Positions 1 through 7,723 of a stretch of DNA of 32,528 bases are shown one piece after another (within the stretch, counting starts at the first letter, position 1; the number at the start of each line of letters is the position of its first letter). A program made the translations under genes and the position numbers. The stretch comes from Actinomycetota bacterium. GTDB taxonomy: Bacteria; Actinomycetota; Thermoleophilia; UBA2241. The stretch lies in contig JAPLCM010000054.1 in NCBI GenBank assembly GCA_026392275.1, positions 1-32,528 of the forward strand. The letters run 5' to 3'. The notes beneath the pieces were generated by a model. It was not told the origin of the DNA, did not search any database, and was given only the letters and a program-made list of their open reading frames with translations.

Positions 1-275
1 AGCTTCGCCTCGGCGGCCCGCAGCCGCTCGTAGGTGCTCTGCAGCTCCTTCTCGAGCTTGCGTCGCGCGGTGACCGCGCCGGATGCGGCGAGAAACGCCA
101 CGGCCACCCCGGTCACAAAGACGACGCCCGCGACGACGACCGCGACCCAGAAGAGCGAGACCGCGGTCCAGGTGGCGGCGACGAAGTCGATGTCGAAAAG
201 CAGGCCGTTGTTGACGGCGCCCAGAGCCACGAGCACCAGAGCCACGACTACAAGGACGATGAGAGCATTGCGCAC
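1..275 (-). CDS. LapA-like (DUF1049) two-helix membrane protein, C-terminus beyond window
   Basis: About 91 codons are visible before the left edge cuts the gene. The start is GTG at 275-273, preceded by a perfect AGGAGG (283-288) seven bases upstream. The protein opens with a hydrophobic helix (about residues 4-18), then an Asn-Asn/phenylalanine-rich loop, a second hydrophobic helix (about 36-63), and a charged, probably coiled-coil start (RRKLEKELQSTYERLR). Two helices followed by a Lys/Glu/Arg coiled coil is the layout of the LapA/DUF1049 family of small inner-membrane proteins. In proteobacteria that family acts with LapB in envelope assembly; its role in Gram-positive-type bacteria is unclear. 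It lies 134 bp downstream of the foldase gene in the same direction and may be read with it. The family call rests on layout and loop residues, so it is moderate; the gene itself is well supported. Confidence 0.65.
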   Translation of the reverse strand, partial: MRNALIVLVVVALVLVALGAVNNGLLFDIDFVAATWTAVSLFWVAVVVAGVVFVTGVAVAFLAASGAVTARRKLEKELQSTYERLRAAEAK

Positions 276-409
276 GAGGCGGCCTCCTGGGCAAGAGAGT
301 TCACCGGCGAGTATAGCAGCGCGCCGGCCGGCCCAGGCGCCGCAGCCGGTTGGGGAGGCGCGCTGCCAAGCCTCGGATGAACGCCCGCCGGCGACACACA
401 AGCGGGATG

Positions 410-1387
410 CTACGGGAGGATCTCGACCGTGGCGCGCGCCCGCGCCCGCGCGAGCCAGTCGTCGAGGGCGGCGGCCCGCCGCCGGCGCGTGAGCTCGCGA
501 CGGATCGGCTCCGCCACGTCGGCGAACGGCGTGAGGCGCGCCGGCCGGCGCCCGAACAGCTTGAAGAGCTGCCAGCGGCCGAAGGAGCGCACGGGTCCGG
601 TGACGTCGCCCGCACGGAGCCCGGCCAGCGCCGCGCGGACCTCCGGAGGCAAAGAGGGGACCGACACCCAGCCCAGGAGCCCCCCTTCGAAGCGCGTCTC
701 AGGGTCCATGCTGAAGCGCCGAGCCGTGGGCCCGAAGGGGGCTCCGGCGGCCAGGCGCGCCGCTACCTTGTCGGCGATCAGCTCGCCAGGCACTGTAATC
801 TTCCCCAGGCGCACCTCTGCGGCCTTGGTGAAGAGCACGTCCGCATTGCGCCGATAGAACGAACTGACCGCGGCTTCTCCGGCGCGCAGTCCCGGGAACT
901 GCGCGTCCGCGAGACCACCTTCGAGGAGCCCCGCCGCGACGGCGGCCTTCAGCTGGTCTCGAGTCAGCCCGGCCTTCTTCAACGCCGCAGTCAAAGCTGC
1001 CTCTCCCCCGCTGCGCTCGCCGATCGCCGAGAGCCCGGTTTGCACGGCGGCGGCGTCGACGGTCAAGCCGGCTCGCGCCGCGGCGTGCCGGACGAGCACG
1101 CGGCGCACGGCCTGGTCGAGCGCCTGCGACCAGTCGAGCGTGCGCCCCTCGAGGCGGGCCTCTGCGAGGATCGCGTCCACATCGGCGCGCGTGACCTCGA
1201 CCCCGTCGACGCGCGCCATCACCGTGCCTCCATCGCTTGGCGCCACAGTGGCACCCGCGCCGGCGCTCCCCGTGCCGCCGCAGCCGGAGGCGACGGCGAT
1301 CGTCAGGACCGCAAGGCATACCGGGAGGATCGCGTCGCACAGGTGACGAAGGGGCACGCGAGCGCCGCTGGTCAACGAACGAGACAT
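410..1387 (-). CDS. SurA/PrsA-type peptidyl-prolyl isomerase lipoprotein
   Basis: This 325-residue protein looks like an extracytoplasmic foldase that assists folding of exported proteins by prolyl cis-trans isomerisation. An N-terminal hydrophobic segment ends in ASGC, giving a probable lipidated Cys36. A helical SurA_N-like region (about residues 55-175) follows, starting with the VARVDGVEVTRADVDAIL-like opening typical of the family. Residues about 185-285 form a parvulin/PpiC domain, recognised by the FS-DP-x7-GGLLGWV and AGDVTGPV-FG-W signatures. The C-terminal helix is Arg/Ala-rich. It lies 30 bp after oppF on the same strand and is likely co-transcribed with the transporter. The ATG has only a weak GAAGAG directly next to it; an in-frame GTG ten codons later would still leave a signal peptide. 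Which exported proteins it serves cannot be told from the sequence. Confidence 0.85.
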   Translation of the reverse strand: MSRSLTSGARVPLRHLCDAILPVCLAVLTIAVASGCGGTGSAGAGATVAPSDGGTVMARVDGVEVTRADVDAILAEARLEGRTLDWSQALDQAVRRVLVRHAAARAGLTVDAAAVQTGLSAIGERSGGEAALTAALKKAGLTRDQLKAAVAAGLLEGGLADAQFPGLRAGEAAVSSFYRRNADVLFTKAAEVRLGKITVPGELIADKVAARLAAGAPFGPTARRFSMDPETRFEGGLLGWVSVPSLPPEVRAALAGLRAGDVTGPVRSFGRWQLFKLFGRRPARLTPFADVAEPIRRELTRRRRAAALDDWLARARARATVEILP

Positions 1388-1417
1388 CTCTTCGGAACGG
1401 AGGGCGCCGGCGCCGGG

Positions 1418-2467
1418 CTAGCTCTCGGCTGCGGCCAGCGCGCCGTCGAACGGCTGGTTGGGGACCGTGCGCACCCCACCAGTGAAGCGCGCCGGGAAGT
1501 AGCACGCGACCTCATGTTGCTGGCCGGTGTCGCCACCAGTGACCGACAGTGCAGGCATCGCCGTGGTGCAGATATCCTGGGCCCGCGGGCAGCGCGGGTG
1601 AAAGACGCAGCCCTTGGGCGGGTTCGCCGGGCTGGGCACATCGCCCTCGAGGATGATGCGCCGCCGTGTCCGCTCGGTGGTGGGATCGGGTATGGGGACC
1701 GCCGAGAGCAGCGCCTCGGTGTAGGGGTGCTGCGGATAGTCGTAGAGCACAGCGCTGTCCGAGATCTCCACGATCTTGCCGAGGTACATCACGGCGACAC
1801 GGTCGGAGATGTGCTTGACCACCGAGAGGTCGTGCGCGATGACGAGGTAGGTGAGGTCGAACTCGTCCTGAAGATCCTCGAGCAAATTGATCACCTGGGC
1901 GCGGATCGACACGTCGAGGGCACTCACCGGCTCGTCGCAGATGATGAGCTTGGGGTTGAGCGCCAGGGCGCGGGCGATGCCGATGCGCTGGCGCTGCCCG
2001 CCGGAGAACTCGTGGGGGTAGCGCTCGGCGTGCTCGACGCTCAGGCCCACGGTCTCGAGCAGTTCGAAGACGCGCTTCTTGCGCTCGGCCTCGGTGCCGA
2101 TGTTGTGGATCTTGAGCGACTCGCCGATGATGTTGCGCACTCTCATGCGGGGGTTCAGCGAGGCGTACGGGTCCTGAAAGATGATCTGCATGTCACGGCG
2201 CAGCGTCTGCATGTCGCTGCGCGAAGCGGCCATGACATCGACGTCCTCGAACACGATGCTCCCTGCCGTCGGGGCGATAAGGCGCAGCACCGAACGTCCC
2301 GTGGTGGACTTGCCGCAGCCGCTCTCGCCGACAAGGCCCAGCGTCTCGCCCTTCTCGACGGTGAAGCTGATTCCGTCGACGGCGTACACATAGCCGGTGG
2401 TTCGTTTGAGGACGCCCGACTTGATGGGGAAGTGCTTCTTCAGATCCTTCACTTCGAGCAGGCTCAC
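1418..2467 (-). CDS. oppF: Oligopeptide/dipeptide ABC transporter ATP-binding protein OppF/DppF
   Basis: One of the two cytoplasmic ATPases that power peptide import through OppBC. The 349-residue protein has Walker [11 protein letters not shown]-loop [12 protein letters not shown], signature SGGQRQR, Walker B LIICDEP and H-loop IAHDLS in the expected order. The C-terminal oligopeptide-transporter region holds four cysteines (about 287, 293, 300, 322) in a C-x5-C-x6-C...C pattern, which in some homologues binds an iron-sulfur cluster. The start is GTG at 2467, overlapping the oppD stop by four bases (GTGA), so the two ATPases are translationally coupled. The [15 protein letters not shown] segment and last position among the transporter genes favour OppF/DppF over OppD. 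The exact substrate (di-, oligopeptide or another solute such as nickel) cannot be decided. Confidence 0.93.
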   Translation of the reverse strand: MSLLEVKDLKKHFPIKSGVLKRTTGYVYAVDGISFTVEKGETLGLVGESGCGKSTTGRSVLRLIAPTAGSIVFEDVDVMAASRSDMQTLRRDMQIIFQDPYASLNPRMRVRNIIGESLKIHNIGTEAERKKRVFELLETVGLSVEHAERYPHEFSGGQRQRIGIARALALNPKLIICDEPVSALDVSIRAQVINLLEDLQDEFDLTYLVIAHDLSVVKHISDRVAVMYLGKIVEISDSAVLYDYPQHPYTEALLSAVPIPDPTTERTRRRIILEGDVPSPANPPKGCVFHPRCPRAQDICTTAMPALSVTGGDTGQQHEVACYFPARFTGGVRTVPNQPFDGALAAAES

Positions 2468-3489
2468 GCGACGTGCTCCCGGAAGCGAGGCAGCCCGGCA
2501 CGGAGCTCGAGGCGCTCATCGTGGGGGATCCAGCAGTCCACACCGTGCTCGGGGCCGACGATCTCGAGCGCCGGCCAGTTGTCGCGGCACTCGGCGCGCA
2601 CATAGTTGCAGCGCGCCGCGAACGGGCAGCCCGCAGCAAGCGCGATGAGGTCCGGCGGCTGGCCCTTGATCGGCGTGAGGCGTGTCTTCTCTACCTCGTC
2701 GAGGCGCGGCAGCGAGCCGAGGAGACCCCACGTATACGGGTGGTGCGAGTTGTAGAAGATCTCGTCGATGCCGCCGTACTCGACGGTGCGCCCGCCGTAC
2801 ATCACCATGACCTTGTCGGCGATCTCGGCGACCACGCCAAGGTCGTGCGTGATGAGGATGACACCGCTCTCGTAACGCTCCTGCATCTCCTGCATCACGT
2901 CGATGATCTGCGCCTGGATGGTGACGTCGAGCGCCGTCGTGGGCTCGTCGGCGATGAGAACGTCGGGGTTGCAGCTGATCGCCATGGCGATCATGACCCG
3001 CTGGCGCATGCCTCCTGAGAACTCGAAGGGGTACTGATTGACGCGCTTCTCGGCGTCGGGGATGCCAACGCGTTCCAGCAGATCGGCCGCCATCTTCCAG
3101 GCCTCGCCCTTCGACTTGTCCTGGTGCAGCGTGATCGCCTCGGCGATCTGCTTGCCGACCTTGACCACAGGATTGAGGCTGGTCATCGGATCCTGGAAGA
3201 TCATCGCGATGTCGTTGCCGCGGACCTGCCGCATCTCCTCGTCGCTGAGCGTACGCAGGTCGCGGGTCCCGAGCATCAGCGAGCCCTCGACCACCTTGCC
3301 CGGCGGGTCCGGCACAAGGCGCATCAGCGAGAGCGCCGCGACGGTCTTGCCCGAGCCCGACTCGCCGACGATGCCCAGCGTCTCCTTGTGGTCGAGCGTG
3401 AAGCTCACGCCGTTGACAGCCTTGACCACGCCGGCGTGGGTGAAGAAATGTGTGGAGAGGTCCTTGACCTCAAGCAGATGCTCGGCCAC
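2464..3489 (-). CDS. oppD: Oligopeptide/dipeptide ABC transporter ATP-binding protein OppD/DppD
   Basis: Second ATPase of the peptide importer, 341 residues, pairing with OppF at the cytoplasmic face of OppBC. Visible motifs are Walker [10 protein letters not shown]-loop [12 protein letters not shown], signature FSGGMRQR, Walker [13 protein letters not shown] and H-loop ITHDLG. The C-terminal extension contains Cys288, Cys294, Cys301 and Cys319, spaced as in OppF; related actinobacterial OppD proteins are reported to carry an Fe-S cluster here, and its presence in this protein is inferred. The start is GTG at 3489, two bases after the oppC stop, and the gene runs into oppF with a 4-nt overlap. 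The tight spacing through oppB-C-D-F supports one transcription unit. Confidence 0.94.
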   Translation of the reverse strand: MAEHLLEVKDLSTHFFTHAGVVKAVNGVSFTLDHKETLGIVGESGSGKTVAALSLMRLVPDPPGKVVEGSLMLGTRDLRTLSDEEMRQVRGNDIAMIFQDPMTSLNPVVKVGKQIAEAITLHQDKSKGEAWKMAADLLERVGIPDAEKRVNQYPFEFSGGMRQRVMIAMAISCNPDVLIADEPTTALDVTIQAQIIDVMQEMQERYESGVILITHDLGVVAEIADKVMVMYGGRTVEYGGIDEIFYNSHHPYTWGLLGSLPRLDEVEKTRLTPIKGQPPDLIALAAGCPFAARCNYVRAECRDNWPALEIVGPEHGVDCWIPHDERLELRAGLPRFREHVA

Positions 3490-3491
3490 GT

Positions 3492-4472
3492 CTATTCCTT
3501 GAGCTTAGGGTCGGTGGCGTCGCGCAGTCCATTGCCGAACGAGATGAAACCAAACACCGTCGCGATCAGAAAGAAGCTCGGGAAGGCGAGCATCCACCAG
3601 CTCCCGGCGGCCAGGTAGGTGAGGTTGTCGGCGATCATCTTGCCCCAGGAGGCGTCGGGGGGCTGGATGCCCAGGCCGAGGAACGCCAGAGCCGCCTCGG
3701 TCGTGATCGCCCCGCCGATGCCCATGGCGATCGCCACGTAGACCGGTGCCATGGTGTTGGGGAGGACATGACGGAAGATGATGCGCACGTCGCTCGCCCC
3801 CTGCGCACGCGCCGCCTCGATGTACTCCATCGATTTGACGCTGAGCACCGAACCGCGGTTGAGGCGCGCGTAGGTAGCCCATCCGAGGATGCCGATGGCG
3901 ATGAACACGCTGCCGAAGCCCGGCGGCAGCACGGTCAGGAGCAGCAGGACGAACAGGATGAAGGGGAACGCGAAGAACACATCGGCGGTGCGCATGATGA
4001 CCGAGTCGATCCAGCCGCCGTAATACCCGGAGATCGGCCCCAGAGTCAACCCAATCACGAGAGCGATCGCCACGGCGATCACGCCGACCATCATGGAGAT
4101 ACGCGTCGCGACCAGTACGCGAGAGAACACGTCGCGACCGAGATAGTCGGTGCCGAAGGGGTGCGCCCACGAGGGCGGCGAGCCCAGACCTTGGGGCGAC
4201 AGGGCGTAGTTGACCTCGTTGGGGGGATATGGCGCCACGTACCCGCCGGCCAGGCTCGCGATCTCCTCGACCGTCCCCACGGTGATGAACACCACGATGA
4301 TGCACAAGCCGACGATGGCGAGCTTGTTGCGCTTGAGACGCCGCCAGGTGTCGGCCCAGAGACCGAGGGGCTTAGTGCCGGAGAGTCTCTCCTCCACCAG
4401 ATCCCGCTCGCTGAGCGTGCTGATCGTGAGATCTTCGACGATCTGGTTGCCGCTGGTGTCGCGATCCGCCAC
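3492..4472 (-). CDS. oppC: Peptide ABC transporter permease OppC/DppC
   Basis: Inner-membrane permease partner of OppB, 326 residues from the chosen start. A cytoplasmic N-terminal stretch of about 50 residues precedes the first helix (LAIVGLCIIVVFITVG). A periplasmic loop with HPFGTDYLGRDVFSRV, a hallmark of OppC/DppC, follows, then the BPD_transp_1 region with about five helices. The EAA loop, which docks on the ATPases, is EYIEAARAQGASDVRI. The reading frame stays open upstream into oppB, but the extra 43 residues are low-complexity antisense-like sequence. GTG at 4472-4470, four bases after the oppB stop, is therefore the better start. An upstream start cannot be fully excluded because the Shine-Dalgarno is weak. 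Confidence 0.92.
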   Translation of the reverse strand: MADRDTSGNQIVEDLTISTLSERDLVEERLSGTKPLGLWADTWRRLKRNKLAIVGLCIIVVFITVGTVEEIASLAGGYVAPYPPNEVNYALSPQGLGSPPSWAHPFGTDYLGRDVFSRVLVATRISMMVGVIAVAIALVIGLTLGPISGYYGGWIDSVIMRTADVFFAFPFILFVLLLLTVLPPGFGSVFIAIGILGWATYARLNRGSVLSVKSMEYIEAARAQGASDVRIIFRHVLPNTMAPVYVAIAMGIGGAITTEAALAFLGLGIQPPDASWGKMIADNLTYLAAGSWWMLAFPSFFLIATVFGFISFGNGLRDATDPKLKE

Positions 4473-4476
4473 GGGC

Positions 4477-5433
4477 TCAGCCCTCGAGGCGGATACGGGG
4501 GTCGACCAGGGCGTAGCCGAGGTCGACGAACAGGTTGGCGAAGACGTAGAAGATGGTGGCGAAGAGCACGCCGCCGGCGACCACGGGCAGGTCGCGGGCA
4601 CCGATCGCCTGGTAGATCATCAGGCCGATGCCCGGGCGCGAGAACACCGTCTCGGTGAGGATGGCTCCGCCCATAAGGGCGCCCAGATCGATGCCGGCGA
4701 TGGTCATCACCGGGATGACGGCGTTCTTGAAGGCGTGGCCCGTGATCACCCGGCGCTCGCTGAGGCCCTTGGCGCGCGCCGTGCGGATGTAGTCGGTGCG
4801 GATGACCTCGAGCATCGAGGCGCGCTGCATGTACGAGATGTAGGCCACCTCGACGATGCCCAACGTGAAGGCCGGCAGGATCAGAGTAGCGAAGCTGTTG
4901 TACGTGGCCGGGATGATCCCCAGCACGTTGTCGCCGGCGCCAACCAGCGGCAGGAGGTTGAGCTTGAGGCCGAAGAACCACTGCATGAACAGGCCGAGGA
5001 CGAACACCGGGATGCCCCAGACGAGAAGGGCCGCCGTAGTGAGCGCCGTGTCCCAGAACGTGTACTGACGCAGGGCCGAGTAGATGCCCAGGGGGATGCC
5101 GAGCAGCTCGATGAGTACGGCCGCAATGGCGAGCTGGATGGTGAACGGCGCGTTGATGCGGATGAGGCTGGTGACCGACATCTGCATGTAGTATGACTGT
5201 CCGAGGTCACCGTGCAACAGCCGGCCGACGTACTTGACGTACTGCACGGGGAGCGGCTTGTCGAGCCCAAGTCGAACACGCACCTCGGCGATTCGCTCCG
5301 GCGTGGCGGCCTTACCGGCGACCATCACGGCGGGGTCGCCGGGAATGGCGAACAGGATGATGAAGGTGATGATGCTCACGCCCACCAGGACGATGACCAT
5401 CTGCAGAAGGCGCCTGACGACGTAGGAGACCAT
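4477..5433 (-). CDS. oppB: Peptide ABC transporter permease OppB/DppB
   Basis: Inner-membrane permease of 318 residues. It has the DppB/OppB N-terminal helix (MVSYVVRRLLQMVIVLVGVS) followed by FAIPGDPA, a periplasmic domain with the LGLDKPLPVQYVKYVGRLLHG pattern (about residues 54-75), and a five-helix BPD_transp_1 core. The EAA loop is DYIRTARAKGLSERRV, and the C-terminus ends with the DLGYALVDPRIR signature typical of OppB/DppB. It starts with ATG, and the only interval before it is a 159-bp gap holding a strong hairpin, so its expression probably depends on reading through from oppA. It forms the transport pore with OppC. Confidence 0.94.
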   Translation of the reverse strand: MVSYVVRRLLQMVIVLVGVSIITFIILFAIPGDPAVMVAGKAATPERIAEVRVRLGLDKPLPVQYVKYVGRLLHGDLGQSYYMQMSVTSLIRINAPFTIQLAIAAVLIELLGIPLGIYSALRQYTFWDTALTTAALLVWGIPVFVLGLFMQWFFGLKLNLLPLVGAGDNVLGIIPATYNSFATLILPAFTLGIVEVAYISYMQRASMLEVIRTDYIRTARAKGLSERRVITGHAFKNAVIPVMTIAGIDLGALMGGAILTETVFSRPGIGLMIYQAIGARDLPVVAGGVLFATIFYVFANLFVDLGYALVDPRIRLEG

Positions 5434-5502
5434 GGGGCAACTCTACAGCATGCGTCCAGAGCGCCGCATCCCAGCGGTCCCGAGTCTCACCACGAAGATG
5501 CG

Positions 5503-5534
5503 GAGGCCCGCCGCTCTCGCGAGCGGCGGGCCTC
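5503..5534 (-). terminator. Strong hairpin between oppA and oppB (partial terminator or processing site)
   Basis: A perfect 14-bp stem (GAGGCCCGCCGCTC, 5503-5516, with its complement 5521-5534) encloses a four-base loop. A second smaller hairpin (CGCGGAG/CTCCGCG, 5547-5562) lies between it and the oppA stop. No clear U-tract follows on the minus strand, so it may be a leaky terminator or an mRNA-stabilising structure. Either would let the binding-protein gene be expressed above oppBCDF, as is common in ABC importers. Confidence 0.7.
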
Positions 5535-5592
5535 AGCATCGGCGACCGCGGAGTGCTCCGCGATCGACACTGCAGACGCAGGCGTCAGCTCA

Positions 5593-7266
5593 TCACTTGA
5601 CCCAGAGCTGCCACATATTGACGAAGCCGATCGGGTCCTGGAAGAAGCCGGCGATGCGGTTGTTGGTGACGCGGAAGGCCCGCGGGTACACGGTCGGGAC
5701 GACCGCGGCGTCCGTGAGCATCATCTTCTCGGCCTCGGCGTAGATGTCGTAGCGCGCCGTGGCGTCGTTGGTCGCGCGTGCCTTGGCGAGGAGCGCGTCG
5801 AACTCCGGATTACTGTACAGGCTACTCCGATTGCCGGTCGGCTGGTCGGACTGGAACAACGGGTAGAGGAAGTTGTCGTACGACGGGTAGTCGGCGACCC
5901 ACCCTGAGCGGTAGACCTGACCCTCGCCCTTCGACGTCTTGTCAAGGAACGTGGTCCACTCGAAGTTGCTGAGGGTGACGGTGACGCCGGCGTTCTTCCA
6001 GCCGGCCTGCAGAACCTCGGCCGTCTTCTGGTTGTTCTCATCGGTGTTGTACCAGTAGTTCAGGGTCGGCGGGGTCTTCCCGTAGGCCGCCAGGGCGGCC
6101 TTGGCGCCCGCGTCGTCGTTGGTCTTGTAGGGGCTCACGTCGGGGCGCCAGCCGGGCATGCCCTGGGGCACGACCCCGGTGGCCGGAACGGCCTCGCCTT
6201 CGTGGACGATGTTGAGAATGGCCTCAGCGTCCGTCGACATGTACATCGCCTTGCGGAGCTCGAGACCTTGTGAGCCGCCGACGACCTTGTCTTCCCAATT
6301 GAACGCGACGTAGTCGGTGGTGATGTACGGCCATCCCTTGGCCGTCCACTCACCGGACGTGACGTTAGGGTTGGCCTTGGAGGCCGCGACCTGCCCCGGT
6401 GGGACGTGCGTGTAGTCCACGTCGCCCTTCTGGAACTCCAGCCACGACGTCTGGTTGGAGACGATGATCGGCATGTGGATTTTGTCCACGTAGCCGGAGT
6501 TCGCCTTGTCCCAATAGTCCGGGTTCTTGACGAGGTCGATGTACTGCTTGCGGACCCACTTGCTGACCATGTAGGGGCCGGTGCCTACCGGCTTGAGCGC
6601 GAAGGCCTCGTAGCCGATCTTCTTGATGTAGTCCACGGGCAACGCCGAGGAGACGGGGTGCAGCAGGGAAACGGCGAAGTCGGCGAACGGGTACTGCAGC
6701 TTGACCACGAGGGTGTAGGGGTCGGGCGCCGAGAGGCCGGTGAGACCCTTCTTGGGGTCGGTCGAGAACCCGCTGGCCGCCATGCCCTCGATCGGCGCCA
6801 GCACGTAGGACACGTACGAGGCGTTCTTCTCATCGGTGACGTAGTTCCACGAGTCGATGAAGGTCTGCGCCGTGACCTCGGTGCTGACCGGCGCCGAGAA
6901 CATGACGCCCTTCTTGAGATGGAAGGTCCACGTCTGGTTGTCCGTGGTCTCCCAGCGATCGGCGATGCCCGGCGCAACAGCGACGTTGCCCTTGTCGTCG
7001 ACCGCGGCCGCGACCAGACCCTGGAAGACCTGGTGCACGACCTGCATACCCTCAGACTCGTAGGCCTGGGCCGCGTCGATCGCGTATGGATCCGAACCGA
7101 GCACGAAGTTGTACGTGCCGCCCGGCTTGGGCGTGCCGGCGGCACTCGGGCTGGCGCCGCCGCCGCCCTCGTCGCTGCTGCCGCAGGCGCCCAGCAGCAG
7201 ACCGGCGACGATGAGGACGCCGGCCAGGATGACCAAACCGCGCCACTTCGTGGTGGATCTCTTCAT
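5593..7266 (-). CDS. oppA: Peptide ABC transporter substrate-binding lipoprotein OppA-like (SBP_bac_5)
   Basis: Solute-binding component of the importer, 557 residues. The signal peptide ends at a lipobox LLLGAC (Cys28), so it should be anchored to the outer face of the membrane. A Gly/Ser linker follows, then the family-5 solute-binding domain to the C-terminus. Recognisable blocks are WTFHLKKGVMFSAPV, PVGTGPYMVSKW, GLELRKAMYMSTD and VADYPSYDNFLYPLF. The ATG start is preceded by an excellent AAGGAGGT six bases upstream, the strongest ribosome site in the transporter cluster, consistent with a need for excess binding protein. It lies upstream of oppBCDF, separated by the hairpin region. It is a paralogue of the lipoprotein encoded just beyond secG. 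The ligand cannot be assigned from sequence. Confidence 0.93.
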   Translation of the reverse strand: MKRSTTKWRGLVILAGVLIVAGLLLGACGSSDEGGGGASPSAAGTPKPGGTYNFVLGSDPYAIDAAQAYESEGMQVVHQVFQGLVAAAVDDKGNVAVAPGIADRWETTDNQTWTFHLKKGVMFSAPVSTEVTAQTFIDSWNYVTDEKNASYVSYVLAPIEGMAASGFSTDPKKGLTGLSAPDPYTLVVKLQYPFADFAVSLLHPVSSALPVDYIKKIGYEAFALKPVGTGPYMVSKWVRKQYIDLVKNPDYWDKANSGYVDKIHMPIIVSNQTSWLEFQKGDVDYTHVPPGQVAASKANPNVTSGEWTAKGWPYITTDYVAFNWEDKVVGGSQGLELRKAMYMSTDAEAILNIVHEGEAVPATGVVPQGMPGWRPDVSPYKTNDDAGAKAALAAYGKTPPTLNYWYNTDENNQKTAEVLQAGWKNAGVTVTLSNFEWTTFLDKTSKGEGQVYRSGWVADYPSYDNFLYPLFQSDQPTGNRSSLYSNPEFDALLAKARATNDATARYDIYAEAEKMMLTDAAVVPTVYPRAFRVTNNRIAGFFQDPIGFVNMWQLWVK

Positions 7267-7397
7267 TGCGACCTCCTTGGAATGACTAGGACCTGTCCCC
7301 CCGCATGTTCAGCCTCTCGTTCGCACCTCCCCTTGCGTTCGTGAGCACTGCGGTGACTTGGAGAGCGTGCCGGCTGCGACTCGACCCCACACCGCCG

Positions 7398-7619
7398 TCA
7401 GCCGATCCGCCAGACAAGCAGGAACGACGTGACGAACCAGGCGACGCCGCAGATGATGGTGTAGCGCGTGAGGTTGCGCTCCATCACGCTGGCCGACGAG
7501 GCAAACGAAAAGCCGGTGATGCTGGCCATGCCGGCGTCTTTGCCGGAATGGATGAGGATGAGCACGATGAGCAGCACGCTCTCGATCAGGAAGATGGCGG
7601 TGAGCACGGCGTTCAGCAC
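7398..7619 (-). CDS. secG: Preprotein translocase subunit SecG
   Basis: Small membrane subunit of the SecYEG protein-export channel, 73 residues. Two transmembrane helices (about residues 3-22 and 52-70) flank a short cytoplasmic loop containing SGKDAGMASITGF, which matches the family's conserved G-L/M-G/A-S segment, followed by a short polar stretch with ERNLTR. The start is GTG, preceded by AGAGGAG about seven bases upstream. secG commonly lies downstream of gap-pgk-tpi. Here it is still in that position, but gpmI and an extra oppA-type gene come between it and tpiA. Length and topology are normal. Confidence 0.9.
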   Translation of the reverse strand: MLNAVLTAIFLIESVLLIVLILIHSGKDAGMASITGFSFASSASVMERNLTRYTIICGVAWFVTSFLLVWRIG

Positions 7620-7673
7620 GGGTCGACTCCTCTGGGACGCGGACGTGGTAGCGGTTGTGTCTAGTCACGCACC

Positions 7674-7702
7674 ATTGTTACACCTCGGCCACCGCCGGAC
7701 AA
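7674..7702 (-). promoter_or_regulatory. Candidate sigma70-type promoter for secG
   Basis: On the minus strand TTGTCC (-35-like, 7697-7702) is separated by 17 bp from AACAAT (-10-like, 7674-7679), each matching four of six consensus bases, about 55 bp before the secG start. It could give secG expression independent of the long glycolytic transcript. The call rests on sequence match alone in a GC-rich background. Confidence 0.3.
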
Positions 7703-7723
7703 CTGGCGGAGGCGTGGCGGCGG

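Noticed and set aside
350-2605. 751-codon plus-strand open frame opposite the foldase and oppF
   Set aside because: Its translation is Arg/Gly/His/Asp-rich without domains and lies opposite intact genes. Long antisense frames are expected at this GC content.
4473-4601. 43-residue N-terminal extension of OppC overlapping oppB
   Set aside because: The extra residues are Ser/Pro/Thr-rich and read as oppB in a wrong frame. The GTG just after the oppB stop fits the family start.
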